From: Pseudomonas sp. 6D_7.1_Bac1
Lineage (GTDB): Bacteria; Pseudomonadota; Gammaproteobacteria; Pseudomonadales; Pseudomonadaceae
Assembly (NCBI RefSeq): GCF_025465945.1
Contig: NZ_JANLNW010000016.1
Location: forward strand, 1-64,000
DNA: 64,000 bases
Direction: 5' to 3'
The notes below the pieces were generated by a model that was given only the letters and a program-made list of their open reading frames with translations, had not been told where the DNA came from and did no database searches. Each line of letters opens with the position of its first letter. The stretch's first letter is position 1. A program made the position numbers and the translations under genes. This document shows, one piece after another, positions 28,576 through 36,385 of this stretch.

Positions 28576-29628
28576 TCAGACTTTCAAGGTCGCCATGTCG
28601 ATGACGAAACGGTACTTCACGTCGCCGGCGATCATGCGACTGTAAGCTTCGTTGATCTGGCGGATGTCGAGCATTTCGATGTCGCAGGTGATGTTGTGTT
28701 CGGCGCAGAAATCCAGCACCTCCTGGGTTTCGGCGATACCGCCAATCAACGAGCCGGCCAGCACTCGACGACCCAGCACCAGTTTGGCTGCGTGGACGGG
28801 CGGATCGATCGGCTCGATCAGACCGACCAGGATGTGCACGCCGTCGAAGCGCAGCGTATCGAGGTACGGGTTGAGGTCGTGCTGCACTGGAATGGTGTCG
28901 AGCAGGAAGTTGAACTGCCCGGCGGCGGCCTTCATCTGCTCGGCGTCGGTAGAGACGATCACGTGGTCCGCGCCCTGGCGGCGACCTTCTTCGGCCTTGC
29001 TGGCCGAGCGGGTGAACAGCGTCACTTCGGCGCCCATGGCTTTGGCAAACTTGATGCCCATGTGACCGAGGCCACCCATGCCGAGAATGCCGACCTTGTC
29101 ACCGGCCTTCACGCCGTAGTGCTTGAGCGGCGAGTAGGTGGTGATGCCTGCACAGAGGATCGGCGCAGCGCTGGCCAGGTCGAGCTTTGCCGGAATGCGC
29201 AACACGAAGCGTTCGCTGACGACGATGCTGTCGGAGTAACCGCCCATGGTGTTGCTGCCGTCGACCCGGTCCGGGGTCGCGTAGGTCAAGGTCGGACCTT
29301 CGAGGCAATATTGCTCCAGATCGGCATGGCAGGCTTCGCAGTGGCGGCATGAGTCGACCATGCAACCGACGCCGACCAGATCGCCGACTTTATGAGCAGT
29401 GACATTGGCGCCGATGGCGGTGACTTTGCCGACGATCTCGTGGCCCGGCATCAGTGGGTAAACCGCGATGCCCCATTCGTTGCGAGCCTGGTGGATGTCG
29501 GAATGGCAGACGCCGCAGTAGAGGATTTCGATCGCAACGTCATCGGCCCGTGGGCTGCGACGTTCGAAGGTCATCGGGGCGAGGGGCGTGGTGGCTGACT
29601 GGGCGGCGTAACCGATGGCGGTGTACAT
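28576..29628 (-). CDS. NAD(P)-dependent zinc alcohol dehydrogenase (YahK-like)
   Basis: A 350-aa medium-chain dehydrogenase of the cinnamyl-alcohol type. Catalytic zinc ligands appear in CGVCHSD and PGHEIVG, and the structural zinc site is in CRHCEACHADLEQYC. The Rossmann motif is GILGMGGLGHMG. E. coli YahK reduces many aldehydes, so aldehyde detoxification is the likely job. The ATG at 29628 has GAGG upstream; a longer frame to 29760 codes unlike residues. Divergent from an AraC regulator with a direct-repeat site between them. Confidence 0.93.
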   Translation of the reverse strand: MYTAIGYAAQSATTPLAPMTFERRSPRADDVAIEILYCGVCHSDIHQARNEWGIAVYPLMPGHEIVGKVTAIGANVTAHKVGDLVGVGCMVDSCRHCEACHADLEQYCLEGPTLTYATPDRVDGSNTMGGYSDSIVVSERFVLRIPAKLDLASAAPILCAGITTYSPLKHYGVKAGDKVGILGMGGLGHMGIKFAKAMGAEVTLFTRSASKAEEGRRQGADHVIVSTDAEQMKAAAGQFNFLLDTIPVQHDLNPYLDTLRFDGVHILVGLIEPIDPPVHAAKLVLGRRVLAGSLIGGIAETQEVLDFCAEHNITCDIEMLDIRQINEAYSRMIAGDVKYRFVIDMATLKV

Positions 29629-29693
29629 GGTGAACCTCGCAAAAGCAGTGACGGGTGAGGTGGGCCATTTTCCGCGCCGTCCGCTGGGCCGGC

Positions 29694-29730
29694 CATGACG
29701 ATTCCTCCGCGTCTCATGCCTATTCCTCCG
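29694..29730. promoter_or_regulatory. Direct repeat, probable AraC-type operator
   Basis: CATGaCgATTCCTCCG (29694-29709) and CATGcCtATTCCTCCG (29715-29730) match at 14 of 16 positions with a 21-bp period, i.e. two helical turns. That is the classic layout for an AraC-family dimer or monomer pair. It sits 66 bp upstream of the dehydrogenase start and 78 bp upstream of the AraC gene. Confidence 0.7.
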
Positions 29731-29808
29731 GCATCCGCGGTGGATCGGTCGCATTGGCACTCAGACCTGCGATGATGCTTTCATCCCTTATTTCGTGAAG
29801 TTTTTGCC

Positions 29809-30699
29809 ATGCTGTTGACCCGTCATCTTGATGCCAATGCCGCGCTGGTTGCGCTGATTCAGCCATTGGCTACCCGTGATGGTTTTGTCCCGACGCGCTT
29901 GCCCGGCGTGCACGTGCTCAGAGCCAGTTGCGATGTGGCGCGTGGCCCGCAGATCTATGAGCCGAGCCTGATGATCATTGCCCAGGGCAGCAAAGTCGCC
30001 TATCTGGGCGCGCGCACGCTGGAGTACGGCGCGGGGCATTATCTGATTCAGGCGTTGCCGGTGCCTTTCGAATGCGAAACCTTTGCCATGGCCGATGCGC
30101 CGTTGCTGGGGGTGTCGATTGCCATCGACCGGTCGCTGCTGGGTGAGCTGGTGTTGGCCATGGGGCTGGTGCCAGGACGCAATACCCCGGCGCAAACACC
30201 CGAATCGATGACCTCGGCGGTGCTCGATGACGGCATGCGCGGCTGTGTGGAGCGCTTGTTGCGCTGCCTGCACGATCCGCTGGAGTGTCAGGTCATGGGC
30301 CAGGCAAGGTTGCGTGAGTTGTTATTCGTTGCCTTGCGCGGCCCGCAGGCTGATGTGTTGCGAGCACTGGTCGAACAGCAGGGGCAATTTGCCCGGGTTG
30401 CGGCGTCGTTGAGTCACTTGCATGCGCACTTCACCGAGCCACTGAACGTCGAGACTTTGGCCAGCTGCGCGAACATGAGTACGTCGACCTTTCACGAGCA
30501 TTTCAAACGCAGCACCTTGTTATCGCCAGTGCAGTATCTGAAGCGCTTGCGTCTGCTCAAGGCGCAGCAGTTGTTGCTGTCGGAGGGGCTGGGAGTGGCG
30601 CAGGTCGCGCATCGAGTGGGCTATCAGAGTACGTCGCAGTTCAGTCGCGAGTACAAACGCTATTTCGAGCGCAATCCGGGGGATGAACGGGTGGCTTAG
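29809..30699 (+). CDS. AraC family transcriptional regulator
   Basis: A 296-aa regulator with the AraC_N cupin-type domain (about residues 25-180) and a C-terminal double helix-turn-helix; MSTSTFHEHFKRSTLLSPVQ and VGYQSTSQFSREYKRYFE are the two recognition parts. It resembles the YqhC type, which activates aldehyde reductase genes in response to toxic aldehydes, and here too it faces an alcohol dehydrogenase. The assignment of target is therefore likely but inferred. Confidence 0.92.
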   Translation: MLLTRHLDANAALVALIQPLATRDGFVPTRLPGVHVLRASCDVARGPQIYEPSLMIIAQGSKVAYLGARTLEYGAGHYLIQALPVPFECETFAMADAPLLGVSIAIDRSLLGELVLAMGLVPGRNTPAQTPESMTSAVLDDGMRGCVERLLRCLHDPLECQVMGQARLRELLFVALRGPQADVLRALVEQQGQFARVAASLSHLHAHFTEPLNVETLASCANMSTSTFHEHFKRSTLLSPVQYLKRLRLLKAQQLLLSEGLGVAQVAHRVGYQSTSQFSREYKRYFERNPGDERVA

Positions 30700-30742
30700 A
30701 TTTCAGGCGCTACAGAGAGCGGTGTCGTTTTCTCCTGGCAAC

Positions 30743-30768
30743 AAAAAGGCCCCCATTCGGGAGCCTTG
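30743..30768 (-). terminator. Terminator of the ETF dehydrogenase gene
   Basis: On the minus strand AAGGCTCCC-GAAT-GGGGGCCTT is followed by Ts, 18 nt past the stop codon at 30786. Confidence 0.8.
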
Positions 30769-30785
30769 ATGTTCAAGCGTACGAC

Positions 30786-32450
30786 TTACATGTTCGGGTA
30801 AGTCGGGCCGCCAGCACCTTCCGGTGTGACCCAGGTGATGTTCTGCGCAGGGTCCTTGATGTCGCAGGTCTTGCAGTGCACGCAGTTCTGGGCGTTGATC
30901 TGGAAGCGCTTCTCGCCGTCTTCCTTGGTGATCACTTCATACACGCCGGCCGGGCAGTAACGCTGAGCAGGCTCATCGTACAGCGGCAGGTTCTTGCTGA
31001 TCGGGATGCTCGCGTCAGCCAGCTTCAGGTGGCAAGGCTGTTCTTCTTCGTGGTTGGTACCGGAGATGAACACCGAGCTGAGTTTGTCGAAGCTGAGTTT
31101 GCCGTCCGGTTTCGGGTAGTCGATCTTCTTGCAGTCGGCTGCCAGCTTGAGGCAGGCGTAGTCCGGCTTGGTGTCGTGCAAGGTGAACGGCAGTTTGCCA
31201 CCGAAGATGTTCTGATCGAGCCAGTTGAAACCACCGCCGACGATAGCGCCGTACTTGTGGATCGCCGGGCCGAAGTTGCGGCTGGCGAACAATTCTTCGT
31301 AGAGCCAGCTGGCTTTGAACGATTCAACGTAGCTGTTCAGTTCGTCAGCGCCTTCGGAACCTGCGAACAGGGCGTCGGCCACGGCGTCAGCGGCGAGCAT
31401 GCCGGACTTCATCGCGGTGTGGCTGCCTTTGATCTTGGCGAAGTTCAGGGTGCCGAGCTCGCAACCGATCAGCGCGCCGCCCTTGAAGACCATCTTCGGC
31501 AGAGAGTTCAGGCCACCTTTGCAGATTGCGCGCGCGCCGTAGCTGATGCGCTTGCCGCCTTCCAGGTATTGCTTGAGCACCGGGTGATGCTTGAGGCGCT
31601 GGAACTCGTCGAACGGCGACAGGTAAGTGTTGCTGTAGGACAGGTCAACGATCAGACCGACCACCACCTGGTTGTTTTCCAGGTGATAGAGGAACGAGCC
31701 ACCGGTGTTTTCGGTGCCCATGATGTCCAGCGGCCAACCGGCGGTGTGCACCACCAGGCCCGGCTGGTGCTTGGCCGGATCGATTTCCCAGATTTCTTTC
31801 AGGCCGATTCCGTAGTGCTGGGCGTCGGCATCGGTGTCGAGGTTGAAGCGCTTGATCAGCTGCTTGCCGATGTGGCCACGGCAGCCTTCGGCGAACAGCG
31901 TGTACTTGCCGCGCAGCTCCATGCCTGGGGTGTACAGGCCTTCTTTTGGATTGCCTTCACGGTCAACGCCCAGGTCGCCGGTGATGATCCCGCGAACCAC
32001 GCCGTTTTCGTCGAACAGTGCTTCCTGAGCGGCGAAGCCTGGGTAGATCTCTACGCCCAGGTTCTCGGCCTGCTGGGCCAGCCAGCGGCACAGGTTGCCC
32101 AGGGAGATGATGTAGTTGCCTTCGTTGTGCATGGTCTTGGGCACAAAGAGGTCTGGAATCTTGATCGCGCCGTCGGCGTTCTTGAGAACGAAGATGTCAT
32201 CGCGAGTGACCGGAGTGTTCAGCGGAGCGCCGAGTTCTTTCCAGTCCGGGAACAATTCGTTCAGAGCCCGAGGTTCGAACACCGCGCCAGACAGGATGTG
32301 AGCGCCGACTTCGGAGCCTTTTTCGACCACGCAGACGCTAATTTCCTTACCGGCTTCGGCGGCCTTCTGCTTCAATCGGCAGGCGGCGGAAAGACCAGCG
32401 GGGCCGGCACCGACGATGACTACGTCGAATTCCATGTATTCGCGTTCCAC
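30786..32450 (-). CDS. Electron transfer flavoprotein-ubiquinone oxidoreductase
   Basis: Passes electrons from reduced ETF to ubiquinone, linking acyl-CoA and amino-acid dehydrogenases to respiration. The 554-aa protein has an N-terminal FAD motif (VVIVGAGPAGLSAA, residues 9-22) and a C-terminal 4Fe-4S ligand group in CVHCKTCDI plus CPAG. The GTG at 32450 is chosen because AGGAGA lies eight nt before; an ATG five codons later is possible. Divergent from etfBA. Confidence 0.96.
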   Translation of the reverse strand: MEREYMEFDVVIVGAGPAGLSAACRLKQKAAEAGKEISVCVVEKGSEVGAHILSGAVFEPRALNELFPDWKELGAPLNTPVTRDDIFVLKNADGAIKIPDLFVPKTMHNEGNYIISLGNLCRWLAQQAENLGVEIYPGFAAQEALFDENGVVRGIITGDLGVDREGNPKEGLYTPGMELRGKYTLFAEGCRGHIGKQLIKRFNLDTDADAQHYGIGLKEIWEIDPAKHQPGLVVHTAGWPLDIMGTENTGGSFLYHLENNQVVVGLIVDLSYSNTYLSPFDEFQRLKHHPVLKQYLEGGKRISYGARAICKGGLNSLPKMVFKGGALIGCELGTLNFAKIKGSHTAMKSGMLAADAVADALFAGSEGADELNSYVESFKASWLYEELFASRNFGPAIHKYGAIVGGGFNWLDQNIFGGKLPFTLHDTKPDYACLKLAADCKKIDYPKPDGKLSFDKLSSVFISGTNHEEEQPCHLKLADASIPISKNLPLYDEPAQRYCPAGVYEVITKEDGEKRFQINAQNCVHCKTCDIKDPAQNITWVTPEGAGGPTYPNM

Positions 32451-32577
32451 AGGTTATCTCCTACTCAAGGCTCAACAGTTTTTTTTCTAATTGGAGGTTT
32501 GGTGTCGCATCCATGAACCCCCTGCGCAACGCGGGGGAAGGGACAATCAATGAACCACCTTTCTCTCTAGGTGGCGC

Positions 32578-32606
32578 ATTATATCTACACCACTCTCAGC
32601 GTCCAA
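32578..32606 (-). promoter_or_regulatory. Predicted sigma-70 promoter of the ETF dehydrogenase gene
   Basis: On the minus strand: TTGGAC (32601-32606), 17 nt, TATAAT (32578-32583). The start site would be near 32571, giving a leader of about 120 nt that includes a CCACCT/AGGTGG hairpin. Confidence 0.75.
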
Positions 32607-32608
32607 TA

Positions 32609-32622
32609 CAAACGTTTGTTTG
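32609..32622. promoter_or_regulatory. PsrA-like operator
   Basis: CAAAC-N4-GTTTG fits the (G/C)AAAC-N4-GTTT(G/C) pattern known for the TetR-family fatty-acid sensor PsrA. It sits two bases upstream of the -35 of the promoter above, where a repressor would block polymerase. From memory PsrA has been linked to ETF genes in Pseudomonas. The overlapping 12-bp palindrome ACAAACGTTTGT is part of the same site. Confidence 0.6.
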
Positions 32623-32845
32623 AATTTGCTCAAGGCCAGAGAAATCAAAGAAGCGCGGCTTATAACTGGCCATTTTGGCGTATTGACCGCAATAGGCGTT
32701 CCGGTCAAGATACGGGCGGTTTTGCGCTCGCCGTAGGCTGACTGTTGGTTTCAAGAGCACCTCTAAAGACAGGGCGGAAGGCAGTACAAGGTGACGCGCA
32801 GCGCAGGTTTGGCGCGAAGTTTACACGCCACGACAATGAATGACT

Positions 32846-32863
32846 CGTCAGTCACCACTGACG
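32846..32863. promoter_or_regulatory. Hairpin in the 549-bp ETF divergent region
   Basis: CGTCAGT-CACC-ACTGACG is a perfect 7-bp stem, flanked by ATGAC/GTCAT that can extend it. It lies 137 bp before etfB. The etfB promoter itself is not clear: TATAAC at 32661-32666 lacks a good -35. Nothing else in 32623-32999 is recognisable. Confidence 0.4.
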
Positions 32864-32999
32864 AACGGTCATCAGCCTCGTGAGCAGGGTCATCCATTAC
32901 ACATGCCGGCGTTTTTAGAGGTGCCCTTGTACCCGATGAGCATCAACCGCCAGGTTCGCCTAGGCGACTTTCTTTTCACCGGAGAGTAACGAGGAATCC

Positions 33000-33749
33000 A
33001 TGAAGGTTCTTGTAGCTGTCAAACGAGTAGTCGACTATAACGTCAAGGTTCGCGTCAAAGCGGACAACTCCGGCGTCGATCTCGCTAACGTCAAGATGTC
33101 GATGAACCCTTTCTGCGAAATCGCAGTGGAAGAAGCCGTACGCCTGAAAGAGAAAGGTGTTGCGACTGAAATCGTCGTCGTCTCCATCGGCCCGTCCACT
33201 GCTCAAGAGCAACTGCGCACCGCGCTGGCTCTGGGTGCCGACCGCGCCATCCTCGTCGAATCCGCTGAAGATCTGACTTCCTTGGCCGTTGCCAAGCTGC
33301 TCAAGGCTGTTGTCGACAAGGAACAGCCTTCGCTGGTGATCCTTGGCAAACAAGCCATCGATAGCGACAACAACCAGACTGGCCAGATGTTGGCTGCACT
33401 GAGCGGTTATGGTCAGGGCACCTTCGCTTCGAAAGTCGAAGTCAGCGGCGACAGCGTTGCCGTGACTCGCGAAATCGACGGCGGCGCACAGACGGTTTCC
33501 CTGAAACTGCCGGCCATCGTCACCACCGACCTGCGTTTGAACGAGCCGCGCTATGCGTCCCTGCCAAACATCATGAAAGCCAAGAAGAAGCCGCTTGAAG
33601 TGCTGACTCCTGATGCTTTGGGCGTTTCCACCGCCTCCACCAACAAAACCCTGAAAGTCGAAGCGCCGGCTGCACGCAGCGCGGGCATCAAGGTCAAGTC
33701 GGTGGCTGAACTGGTCGAGAAACTGAAAAACGAAGCGAAGGTAATCTAA
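33000..33749 (+). CDS. etfB: Electron transfer flavoprotein subunit beta
   Basis: The 249-aa AMP-binding subunit of the ETF heterodimer, which accepts electrons from acyl-CoA dehydrogenases. It starts [20 protein letters not shown], and carries the [13 protein letters not shown] and [17 protein letters not shown] family segments. A GAGGAATCC ribosome region precedes the ATG. Two bases separate it from etfA. Confidence 0.97.
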   Translation: MKVLVAVKRVVDYNVKVRVKADNSGVDLANVKMSMNPFCEIAVEEAVRLKEKGVATEIVVVSIGPSTAQEQLRTALALGADRAILVESAEDLTSLAVAKLLKAVVDKEQPSLVILGKQAIDSDNNQTGQMLAALSGYGQGTFASKVEVSGDSVAVTREIDGGAQTVSLKLPAIVTTDLRLNEPRYASLPNIMKAKKKPLEVLTPDALGVSTASTNKTLKVEAPAARSAGIKVKSVAELVEKLKNEAKVI

Positions 33750-33751
33750 TC

Positions 33752-34681
33752 ATGACTATCTTGGTAATCGCTGAACACGACAACAAAGTAGTGGCCCCGG
33801 CCACGCTGAACACCGTTGCCGCTGCCGCCAAAATTGGTGGTGACATCCACGTTCTGGTTGCGGGTCAGGGCGTTGGCGCTGTAGCTGAAGCTGCCGCGAA
33901 AATCGCTGGCGTGGCCAAAGTGCTGGTAGCCGACAACGCTGCTTACGCTCATCAACTGCCGGAAAACGTTGCACCGCTGGTGACCGAGCTGGGCAAGGGC
34001 TACAGCCACATCCTGGCTGCTGCGACTTCCAACGGCAAAAACATCCTGCCGCGCGTTGCTGCTGCACTTGACGTTGACCAGATCTCCGAGATCATCTCGG
34101 TAGAAAGCGCTGACACCTTCAAGCGCCCGATCTACGCCGGTAACGCCATCGCTACCGTTCAGTCCAACGCTTCGGTAAAAGTCATCACCGTTCGTGCTAC
34201 CGGTTTCGACCCGGTTGCAGCTCAAGGTGGTTCGGCTGCCGTTGAAGTGGTGGCTGCTGCTCACGACGCGGGCACTTCCAGCTTCGTTGGCGAAGAGCTG
34301 GCCAAGTCTGATCGTCCGGAACTGACCGCTGCCAAGATCGTCGTTTCCGGCGGTCGCGGCATGCAGAACGGCGACAACTTCAAGCACCTGTACGCTCTGG
34401 CCGACAAGCTGGGCGCTGCTGTTGGCGCTTCCCGCGCCGCGGTCGACGCAGGTTTCGTACCCAACGACATGCAGGTCGGTCAGACCGGCAAGATCGTTGC
34501 ACCGCAGCTGTACATCGCCGTCGGTATCTCTGGCGCGATCCAGCACCTGGCCGGTATGAAAGACTCCAAAGTGATCGTTGCGATCAACAAGGACGAAGAA
34601 GCACCAATCTTCCAGGTGGCCGATTACGGCCTGGTGGCGGACTTGTTCGAAGCCATCCCTGAGTTTGAGAAGCTGGTCTAA
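33752..34681 (+). CDS. etfA: Electron transfer flavoprotein subunit alpha
   Basis: The 309-aa FAD-binding partner of EtfB. The C-terminal FAD site includes [46 protein letters not shown] and the ATINKDxxAPIF-type end (here [18 protein letters not shown]). It follows etfB with a 2-bp gap and ends in a strong terminator. Confidence 0.97.
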   Translation: MTILVIAEHDNKVVAPATLNTVAAAAKIGGDIHVLVAGQGVGAVAEAAAKIAGVAKVLVADNAAYAHQLPENVAPLVTELGKGYSHILAAATSNGKNILPRVAAALDVDQISEIISVESADTFKRPIYAGNAIATVQSNASVKVITVRATGFDPVAAQGGSAAVEVVAAAHDAGTSSFVGEELAKSDRPELTAAKIVVSGGRGMQNGDNFKHLYALADKLGAAVGASRAAVDAGFVPNDMQVGQTGKIVAPQLYIAVGISGAIQHLAGMKDSKVIVAINKDEEAPIFQVADYGLVADLFEAIPEFEKLV

Positions 34682-34701
34682 TCCAGCGGCTTCACTTATA
34701 A

Positions 34702-34730
34702 AGAGCCCGGCCTTTTGGCCGGGCTTTTTA
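34702..34730 (+). terminator. Rho-independent terminator after etfA
   Basis: AAGAGCCCGGCC-TTTT-GGCCGGGCTTTTT, a perfect GC-rich stem with a T-run. Confidence 0.93.
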
Positions 34731-34740
34731 TTGTCTGCAA

Positions 34741-34998
34741 TTTGAGTGTGGGGAAGTACGCGATGGATTAGCGTTGCTTGCCAACGATGTACAGGCGTTT
34801 GCGCAATCGATCGACCATCCTGGGCTGTTCCTCGCCATTTCCCATAACTCTGCCGGCAACGATCCATGGTTACGCGGACAGCTGTCCAAAAAGATGACAG
34901 AATTGCCCGCGTCCGGTCTGACGGAGACTGTGCTGCAGCGCAATCTGGAGCGCTGGAAAGCACAATTGCAGCAACCCGTCAGCACCTCAAAACAGTAG
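34741..34998 (+). pseudogene. C-terminal remnant of a solute-binding-like protein
   Basis: An open frame of about 85 codons ends at 34998 but begins directly beyond the etfA terminator without a start codon that has a ribosome site (the first usable one is a TTG at 34774). The readable part includes LFLAISHNSAGNDPWLRGQL and LLERWKAQL-like residues. From memory this resembles the C terminus of periplasmic family 3 solute-binding proteins of Pseudomonas, so the 5' part of a gene has probably been deleted. Moderate to low certainty. Confidence 0.4.
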
Positions 34999-35007
34999 GG
35001 ATTCTTA

Positions 35008-35364
35008 GTGACTATTCGACCTCTTTTCGCTGCCCTGGCCGTTCTGGCTCTGGCGGGTTGCGCAGCCGATCCGGCGCCGAATGAACAATTGCGTTTGACC
35101 GAACAAGCGCTGGAGCAGGCCGCCGCTGTTGGGGCCGCCACTGAAGACGTGCCCGAGCTGAAACTCGCTGAAAGCAAGTTCGCTCAGGCTCAGGCTGACA
35201 TGACCCATCAATCGTTCAAGGATGCGCGCATTCAGGCCGAACAGGCGGAGCTGGACGCGCGTCTGGCCGAGGCCAAGGTGCTGACGTTGAAAAGTCAGGA
35301 GAAACTGAACGTGCTCAATACCCGCATCACTCGCCTGCGCAAGCAACTGGGAGATGCCCAATGA
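35008..35364 (+). CDS. DUF4398 domain lipoprotein
   Basis: A 118-aa lipoprotein: signal peptide MTIRPLFAALAVLALAGC, with the lipobox LAGC, then a mostly helical, Ala/Glu/Gln-rich body typical of DUF4398. GTG start at 35008 preceded by TAGGGA. It overlaps the following OmpA-family gene by four bases (ATGA), so the two proteins are made together and probably work together in the outer membrane or periplasm. Confidence 0.88.
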   Translation: MTIRPLFAALAVLALAGCAADPAPNEQLRLTEQALEQAAAVGAATEDVPELKLAESKFAQAQADMTHQSFKDARIQAEQAELDARLAEAKVLTLKSQEKLNVLNTRITRLRKQLGDAQ

Positions 35365-36173
35365 GCCTGAAAAATACAATGCTGGGCGGTTTGCTGTTGG
35401 TCGGTTGTGCAGGGCTCGCCGGCTGCGCGGGTCAACAGAGCGCGGTTGCTTTGCAACAAGCCGGCGCCGACTTTCAGAAGGTCAAGGAAGATTCGAATGT
35501 GTTGCGCATCGCGCCCAAGGATGTGATTCGGGCGGGTGAATCTCTTGCCCGGGCGGATCGCCTGTCGACCTACTGGGGCAGCGGCGCGGATGTTCAGCAT
35601 TACGCGTACCTGAGTCAGCGTTACAGCGAAATTGCCCGTCAACACACCGAACAAGCGCTTAATAATGAACGTGCGGTGAAGCTTGAGTTGGAACGTCAGC
35701 GCCTGCAACTGGCATTGCGCGAGAACAAACTGCTCAGCGTGCAGCAACAGGGTAAATGGTTGGAAGAGCAAATCATCAGCCTGGCCACGACCCAGACCGA
35801 TCGCGGTCTGGTCATGACTCTGGGAGATGTATTGTTCGACACCGGTGAAGCCGAGCTGAAAAATTCGGCAAACCGCACCGTGCTGAAAATTGTCCAGTTC
35901 CTTCAGCTCAACCCCAAGCGTGTGGTGCGGATCGAAGGTTATACCGACAGCACAGGCGGCAAGCAGGACAACCTCCAGCTGTCTCGCGACCGTGCCCAGT
36001 CAGTGGCGGATATGCTGATCGATCTGGGGATCGACGATAAACGCATTCAGGTCGAAGGCTACGGCGATGAATACCCGGTAGAGGCCAACGCTTCCGAGCG
36101 GGGCCGTGCGCAGAACCGCCGGGTCGAAATTGTGTTCTCCGATGCAAAAGGCCAGCTCGGCGCTGCCCGCTAA
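35361..36173 (+). CDS. OmpA-family lipoprotein with N-terminal DUF4398-like region
   Basis: A 270-aa lipoprotein (lipobox LAGC around residue 22). The central part is a long helix rich in Gln and Arg. The last 115 residues are an OmpA-type peptidoglycan-binding domain: LGDVLFDTGEAEL, VRIEGYTDSTGG with the diaminopimelate-binding Asp, LSRDRAQSVADML, and GRAQNRRVEI. It likely tethers the outer membrane to the cell wall. Terminator follows. Confidence 0.93.
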   Translation: MSLKNTMLGGLLLVGCAGLAGCAGQQSAVALQQAGADFQKVKEDSNVLRIAPKDVIRAGESLARADRLSTYWGSGADVQHYAYLSQRYSEIARQHTEQALNNERAVKLELERQRLQLALRENKLLSVQQQGKWLEEQIISLATTQTDRGLVMTLGDVLFDTGEAELKNSANRTVLKIVQFLQLNPKRVVRIEGYTDSTGGKQDNLQLSRDRAQSVADMLIDLGIDDKRIQVEGYGDEYPVEANASERGRAQNRRVEIVFSDAKGQLGAAR

Positions 36174-36188
36174 GGACAGCGTTACTGG

Positions 36189-36222
36189 AAAACCCGGCCC
36201 CTCAGAGGTGCCGGGTTTTTTT
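36189..36222 (+). terminator. Rho-independent terminator
   Basis: AAAACCCGGC and GCCGGGTTTTTTT flank a short loop after the OmpA-family gene. Confidence 0.9.
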
Positions 36223-36260
36223 ATGTCTGCGAATTGGATCGCGCCATACCCATAAAAGCA

Positions 36261-36289
36261 GTACAGTTTTTGCTGTCACTGCACTGTAC
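36261..36289. promoter_or_regulatory. Candidate operator of the MocR-type gene
   Basis: GTACAGT-N15-ACTGTAC, a perfect 7-bp inverted repeat 97 bp upstream of the regulator gene, with a further partial copy (AACTGTCC) about 20 bp on. Repeated boxes before the gene are usual for MocR proteins. Binding is an inference. Confidence 0.5.
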
Positions 36290-36385
36290 GGTCGACTATT
36301 GTGGCAACTGTCCCCGTACACTTCTAAACTGTTCCGGTATTGTTTCACACAAGAATAAAATGCCCGTGAAATCGAGTGCTGCGTC

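Noticed and set aside
30876..32516. 546-codon plus frame opposite the ETF dehydrogenase gene
   Set aside because: Antisense shadow of a conserved gene.
32661..32666. TATAAC as the etfB -10
   Set aside because: No acceptable -35 lies 16-18 nt upstream, so I do not call a promoter.
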